Assembly: GCA_944384865.1 (NCBI GenBank)
Contig: CALWVC010000053.1
Span: forward strand, 1-9,125
DNA length: 9,125 nt
Origin: an uncultured Clostridia bacterium
GTDB lineage: Bacteria; Bacillota; Clostridia; Oscillospirales; Acutalibacteraceae
Direction of reading: 5' to 3'
Below, in pieces: positions 6,115 to 9,125 of this stretch. Under the pieces are notes generated by a model. The model did not search any database. It had not been told where the DNA came from and saw nothing but the letters and a program-made list of their open reading frames with translations. Positions within the stretch are counted from its first letter, which is position 1. Each line of letters starts with the position of its first letter. Both the position numbers and the translations under genes were made by a program.

Positions 6115-8736
6115 TTAAGCAGGCTTTTCCGCATCATCGACGATACTGCCATAATGCGTTGTACATGCAGGCTGATAATCCTTTTTAAACCAGCCGTACG
6201 CAGTGTTTGTACATCCGCTGACCGCCACCTTACCGCTGGTCAGGCAATAACGTTTATAAACGCAATCATCGCTCTCCGGAAATTTCTTGGTCTCCAGATC
6301 CTCATGAATATACGGCATCACAGCGTTCCAAAGCCGCAACGCTGGGTTAGAGTATAATCCGCGCATATCCTCATGGTTATCCAAGCCGAACATCACAACG
6401 CCTACATAATACGGCGTCGCGCCTACAAACCAGCGCTCCTTTGTACCGCTGCTTGTACCGGTTTTACTCATGATCTCCCAATTGCCAAACCGCGCGCCGG
6501 AGCCTGTTCCATCCCTGGTAACCAGCTGCAACATTTCACACATAATATTCGCCGTATCTTCACCCATAGCGGTCGTGGGCCTATCCTGCTGCTGCAAAAT
6601 AACATTTTCCTGCTTCTGATCCATCACTCTGTAATAAGTGGTAGGCTCCCAATATTTGCCCAAATTTCCGAAAGCCGCATAAGCTGCGGCCATATCCATA
6701 GTAGTCGCACCGTACACGCTGCCGCCCAGCGCCAGAGACGATTCGCCTAAATCGGTTTTAATGTCTCCATCGACCTCAACAGACTCTACAAACGTGCTGA
6801 TGCCCAGCTTTTTCGTAGCAAAATCATAAGACCTCTGAAGCCCCAACTCCTGTACCAGCTTCACCGGAATGGTATTCAGCGACTGTTCCAATGCATATAA
6901 GACCGATACGTTTCCGCTGTAATAACCCGAATAATTTTTCGGCCATGGAGAATCCGGCGGACTGGCTCCGTTTGCCAATTCAGTTACCGGGCCGTCCCGC
7001 ATATAAGAAGCATAAGTGATCAAATTATATTCCAGCGCCGGCGCATAGCAGGTAATAGGCTTAATCGCAGAACCGGTCTGCCGGGGACTGGTCGCCCGGT
7101 TAAACAGCCGGTTTCCCTCTTTCTCTCCCCGGCCGCCGACAACGCCAAGCACATGACCCTCATAATCTATAATTGTCATGGCGGCCTGCGGCGAATCACC
7201 GCTATCACTGCGTACCTTCATAAAGTTGTTATCGTTTTTAAACGCCGTTTCCATCCGGTTCTGAATATCCAGATCCATCGTTGTATAAATATGATATCCA
7301 CCGGTATATAGCCTTTGTTCAGCAGTTTCTTCATTGAGATCCTGCGTTTCCATCAGGTCGTCAATAACCTGTTCAATCACCGTATCCACAAACCAGGAAT
7401 TATATTCTTCCTCAATCCGATCCGTTCTGGACAACGTTGTGGAAGGCGTATCCCGCAGCTCGATGTCGGCGGCCTTCGCCTCATCCCGTTCTTCCTCTGT
7501 AATATATCCCTGATCACACATCTCATTCAGAACCAGATTACGACGAGATTTGTTTTTGTCCGGATGACCATAGGGCTCATACAAACTCGGCTCCCTGGTA
7601 ATAGCCGCCAACGCCGCACACTGCACCAAAGTCAGTTCCGACGTTTTTTTATCAAAATAATAATTAGACGCAACCTCTACGCCGTCTACACCATTTCCAA
7701 GATGAATCGTGTTCAAATAACACTCTAAAATCGTGTCTTTGGAATATTCTCCCTCCAGATAGCGGGCGCGCATAATCTCGCGCACCTTCCGCATAATTCC
7801 TTCTACCCCGGAAGTTTCATTGTCGTTAGTCAGATTTTTCACCAATTGCTGCGTAATAGTGGATCCACCTGGTTCATTGTCCCAAAAATGAAACAGCAGA
7901 TTGGCAAATGCAGAAAAAGTGCGTTTCCAGTCGACGCCATCATGATCATAAAAACGTTTATCTTCAATCGCCACAAAAGCATGCTGCAGCATGACTGGCA
8001 TCTCGTCCAGCCCGACCCAGACACGGTTTTCTTCGCCATGCAGCCGGCCGATCTCCACCTGCTTGTCTCCATCCTGCGCGTACAAAACCGTCGTATAATT
8101 TAATGTCAAATCGTTCAGATTATTATCTACCGTATTGTCTACAAACGCAAATACATAGACCATAAAGGCTCCGACAATCAGACAAAACGATATAACGCCG
8201 ACTAAAAACAACGATAATGCAACCCGCCCAACTGTGCGCCAGACACTTTTCTTTTTCGTCTTTTTAGATCTTTTATCTCCTTTTTGCGATCTGATTGCGG
8301 ATCTTGTCCCACCGGCAGTATGCGTCTGTGTCCTAGCCGGCTGCAAAATTTCAAAATTCTCGCCTAAAATCGGAAACGCCTCGGATTCCTGCGCGGTCAA
8401 ATCCTCCGCAGGATCCCTGCGCGTGTGCGCAAGGCGCTCAGTTGTACGACGCCGGGAAGTCGCCTTTTTCTGCGCATCCGGACGAGAACGCCGGCTACTC
8501 TGCCCGGCACGCCCGGCTGTCCGGGAATCCCGCACAATCGGAACTTCTCTGGTGTAATCATCCGAAAGGCGCACTTTAAAATCATCGTCCATCAACATCC
8601 GGTGCTCCTGTTCAGGCAGACGCGCAAAATCAGAACGCCGCGTCCGATTTGATCGAACTGGGCGTCTGAACCCGAACATTCCCAGAAATCTATCAATAAA
8701 TTTTTTGTTGTCGTTTCTTCTGGATGGCATGTGCAT
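6115..8736 (-). CDS. Class A penicillin-binding protein (PBP1A family)
   Basis: A bifunctional peptidoglycan synthase of 873 residues with an extracytoplasmic glycosyltransferase and transpeptidase. Residues 1-163 are a long, basic, Arg/Ser-rich and probably disordered cytoplasmic tail, followed by one membrane helix at about 171-197. The glycosyltransferase (GT51) shows EDKRFYDHDG with catalytic E258, GGSTITQQ at 290-297, and KVREIMRA. The transpeptidase has SAIK (nucleophile S556, K559), SLN (619-621) and KTG (758-760), all intact. The C terminus has four cysteines (near 825, 831, 842 and 858), seen in some clostridial homologues. ATG at 8736 is chosen since AGAGG (8743-8747) is 6 bases upstream; a TTG at 8739 is too close and an ATG at 8730 rather far. 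The carboxypeptidase gene follows. Functional assignment is firm; the subtype name is not. Confidence 0.96.
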   Translation of the reverse strand: MHMPSRRNDNKKFIDRFLGMFGFRRPVRSNRTRRSDFARLPEQEHRMLMDDDFKVRLSDDYTREVPIVRDSRTAGRAGQSSRRSRPDAQKKATSRRRTTERLAHTRRDPAEDLTAQESEAFPILGENFEILQPARTQTHTAGGTRSAIRSQKGDKRSKKTKKKSVWRTVGRVALSLFLVGVISFCLIVGAFMVYVFAFVDNTVDNNLNDLTLNYTTVLYAQDGDKQVEIGRLHGEENRVWVGLDEMPVMLQHAFVAIEDKRFYDHDGVDWKRTFSAFANLLFHFWDNEPGGSTITQQLVKNLTNDNETSGVEGIMRKVREIMRARYLEGEYSKDTILECYLNTIHLGNGVDGVEVASNYYFDKKTSELTLVQCAALAAITREPSLYEPYGHPDKNKSRRNLVLNEMCDQGYITEEERDEAKAADIELRDTPSTTLSRTDRIEEEYNSWFVDTVIEQVIDDLMETQDLNEETAEQRLYTGGYHIYTTMDLDIQNRMETAFKNDNNFMKVRSDSGDSPQAAMTIIDYEGHVLGVVGGRGEKEGNRLFNRATSPRQTGSAIKPITCYAPALEYNLITYASYMRDGPVTELANGASPPDSPWPKNYSGYYSGNVSVLYALEQSLNTIPVKLVQELGLQRSYDFATKKLGISTFVESVEVDGDIKTDLGESSLALGGSVYGATTMDMAAAYAAFGNLGKYWEPTTYYRVMDQKQENVILQQQDRPTTAMGEDTANIMCEMLQLVTRDGTGSGARFGNWEIMSKTGTSSGTKERWFVGATPYYVGVVMFGLDNHEDMRGLYSNPALRLWNAVMPYIHEDLETKKFPESDDCVYKRYCLTSGKVAVSGCTNTAYGWFKKDYQPACTTHYGSIVDDAEKPA

Positions 8737-8742
8737 CAACCG

Positions 8743-8747
8743 CCTCT
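8743..8747 (-). promoter_or_regulatory. Ribosome binding site fixing the class A PBP start
   Basis: AGAGG on the minus strand is 6 bases from the ATG at 8736, 3 from a TTG at 8739 and 12 from the ATG at 8730. The spacing favours 8736 among three stacked candidate starts. Confidence 0.6.
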
Positions 8748-8789
8748 TTTGAAAAAGATATATCCGTTGACAAAAATCTTCAAATCGGC

Positions 8790-8817
8790 TTGGTATTCGG
8801 TATTTTAGAATTATAAC
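8790..8817 (+). promoter_or_regulatory. Possible promoter of the plus-strand gene
   Basis: TTGGTA (8790-8795) and TATAAC (8812-8817) with a 16-base spacer form a fair sigma-A type promoter, about 85 bases upstream of the start at 8902. Its -10 box overlaps that of the divergent PBP promoter. A perfect TTGACA at 8767-8772 has no partner -10 at a suitable distance. GGTATT is repeated in tandem at 8792-8797 and 8799-8804, between the boxes. Confidence 0.4.
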
Positions 8818-8838
8818 ATAGTTTTATAAAAAAATCAA
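8810..8838 (-). promoter_or_regulatory. Promoter of the class A PBP gene, with extended -10
   Basis: On the minus strand a perfect TATAAT (8810-8815), preceded by TGT (an extended -10), lies 17 bases from TTGATT (8833-8838). Transcription should begin near 8803, giving a leader of about 65 bases before the ATG at 8736. Confidence 0.75.
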
Positions 8839-8860
8839 ATTCTTCTTTTTTACATAAAAC

Positions 8861-8867
8861 AAAGGAG
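8861..8867 (+). promoter_or_regulatory. Second Shine-Dalgarno-like site facing an in-frame ATA
   Basis: AAAGGAG here is a better match than the site used for the ATG at 8902. Seven bases downstream, at 8875-8877, lies ATA, in frame with that ATG and with no stop between. It would add nine residues (ILAKKGEIH). It may be a fossil of an older start, a standby ribosome site, or chance. Confidence 0.35.
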
Positions 8868-8901
8868 CCGACGCATACTAGCAAAAAAAGGGGAAATCCA
8901 T

Positions 8902-9125
8902 ATGCATACAGCCCGACGTTCTATGATGATCATTTTGATTGCCCTGTTGATCCTGCTTGCAGCCACAACCGGCATCCTGATCGTTAAAGGTCAACCGGCA
9001 AAACAAACAACATTGCCCAAATATATTCTGAAAGAATACAACGGCAAAGTCGCCATATTCTCCAACGGGCAGCAGACGCCGCGGGAAATTTTGGAAATTG
9101 ATCTAAGTGCATTGCCCGATTCCGA
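8902..9125 (+). CDS. Membrane-anchored small protein, BofC-like C-terminal domain, partial
   Basis: Only the first 74 codons are in the window and the frame continues beyond the right edge. It begins MHTARRSMMIILIALLILL, a single hydrophobic segment (about 8-26) after a basic start, so an N-terminal membrane anchor or signal is likely. The following stretch (about 42-74) reads YILKEYNGKVAIF, then NGQQTPREILEIDLSALPDS. This pattern resembles small clostridial proteins annotated as BofC C-terminal-domain proteins; BofC in Bacillus tempers sigma-K activation during sporulation. That match is from memory of the pattern and is moderate. The start is ATG at 8902, with AAAGGGG (8887-8893) 8 bases upstream. 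It is the only plus-strand gene seen, divergent from the PBP gene. Confidence 0.7.
   Translation, partial: MHTARRSMMIILIALLILLAATTGILIVKGQPAKQTTLPKYILKEYNGKVAIFSNGQQTPREILEIDLSALPDS

Noticed and set aside
7315..7728. Plus-strand frame opposite the class A PBP gene
   Set aside because: It is antisense to the conserved PBP coding sequence and reads as a chance frame.
8767..8772. Perfect TTGACA on the plus strand as a -35 box
   Set aside because: No -10-like sequence lies 15-19 bases downstream; the nearest TATA-like elements are too far.

Overview
The window looks like a chromosomal segment of an anaerobic Firmicute of class Clostridia. The best evidence is a SCIFF precursor peptide with its radical-SAM maturase, a pair that is close to a signature of Clostridia. 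Shine-Dalgarno sites resemble GGAGG or AAGGGG, promoters have TATAAT-type -10 boxes, and base composition is intermediate. I cannot name a genus from sequence alone.

All recognisable genes except the last lie on the minus strand, so transcription runs from right to left. From the right: a partial plus-strand gene (8902 to the window edge) encodes a small membrane-anchored protein with a BofC-like look. It shares a promoter region with the divergent gene for a class A penicillin-binding protein (6115-8736). That gene is followed by a D-alanyl-D-alanine carboxypeptidase (4784-6028), so a peptidoglycan synthase and a trimming enzyme sit in tandem. Next is pgi, glucose-6-phosphate isomerase, with its own promoter. 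After it comes a small P-loop NTPase of unknown function that ends at a clear intrinsic terminator (2726-2758).

The left part is a compact operon with its own promoter (2687-2715): yajC (accessory subunit of the Sec translocon), a four-helix TIGR04086-type membrane protein, scfA (the 45-residue SCIFF peptide, missing from ordinary ORF lists because of its size) and scfB (its radical SAM/SPASM maturase). YajC helps handle protein export. ScfB is expected to install a thioether crosslink in ScfA. The role of the mature SCIFF peptide is unknown, and its fixed company with Sec components is the main clue.

The leftmost 189 bases hold no recognisable gene. They carry a cluster of three 9-bp repeats and a plus-strand frame open to position 180, and may be the edge of an unrelated or mobile segment.

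The observations most worth following up are the SCIFF/yajC operon; a 13-bp hairpin that buries the carboxypeptidase ribosome binding site; a perfect 20-bp palindrome with a competing third arm between pgi and the P-loop gene; the overlapping divergent promoters; and an in-frame ATA codon behind a strong Shine-Dalgarno site ahead of the last gene.
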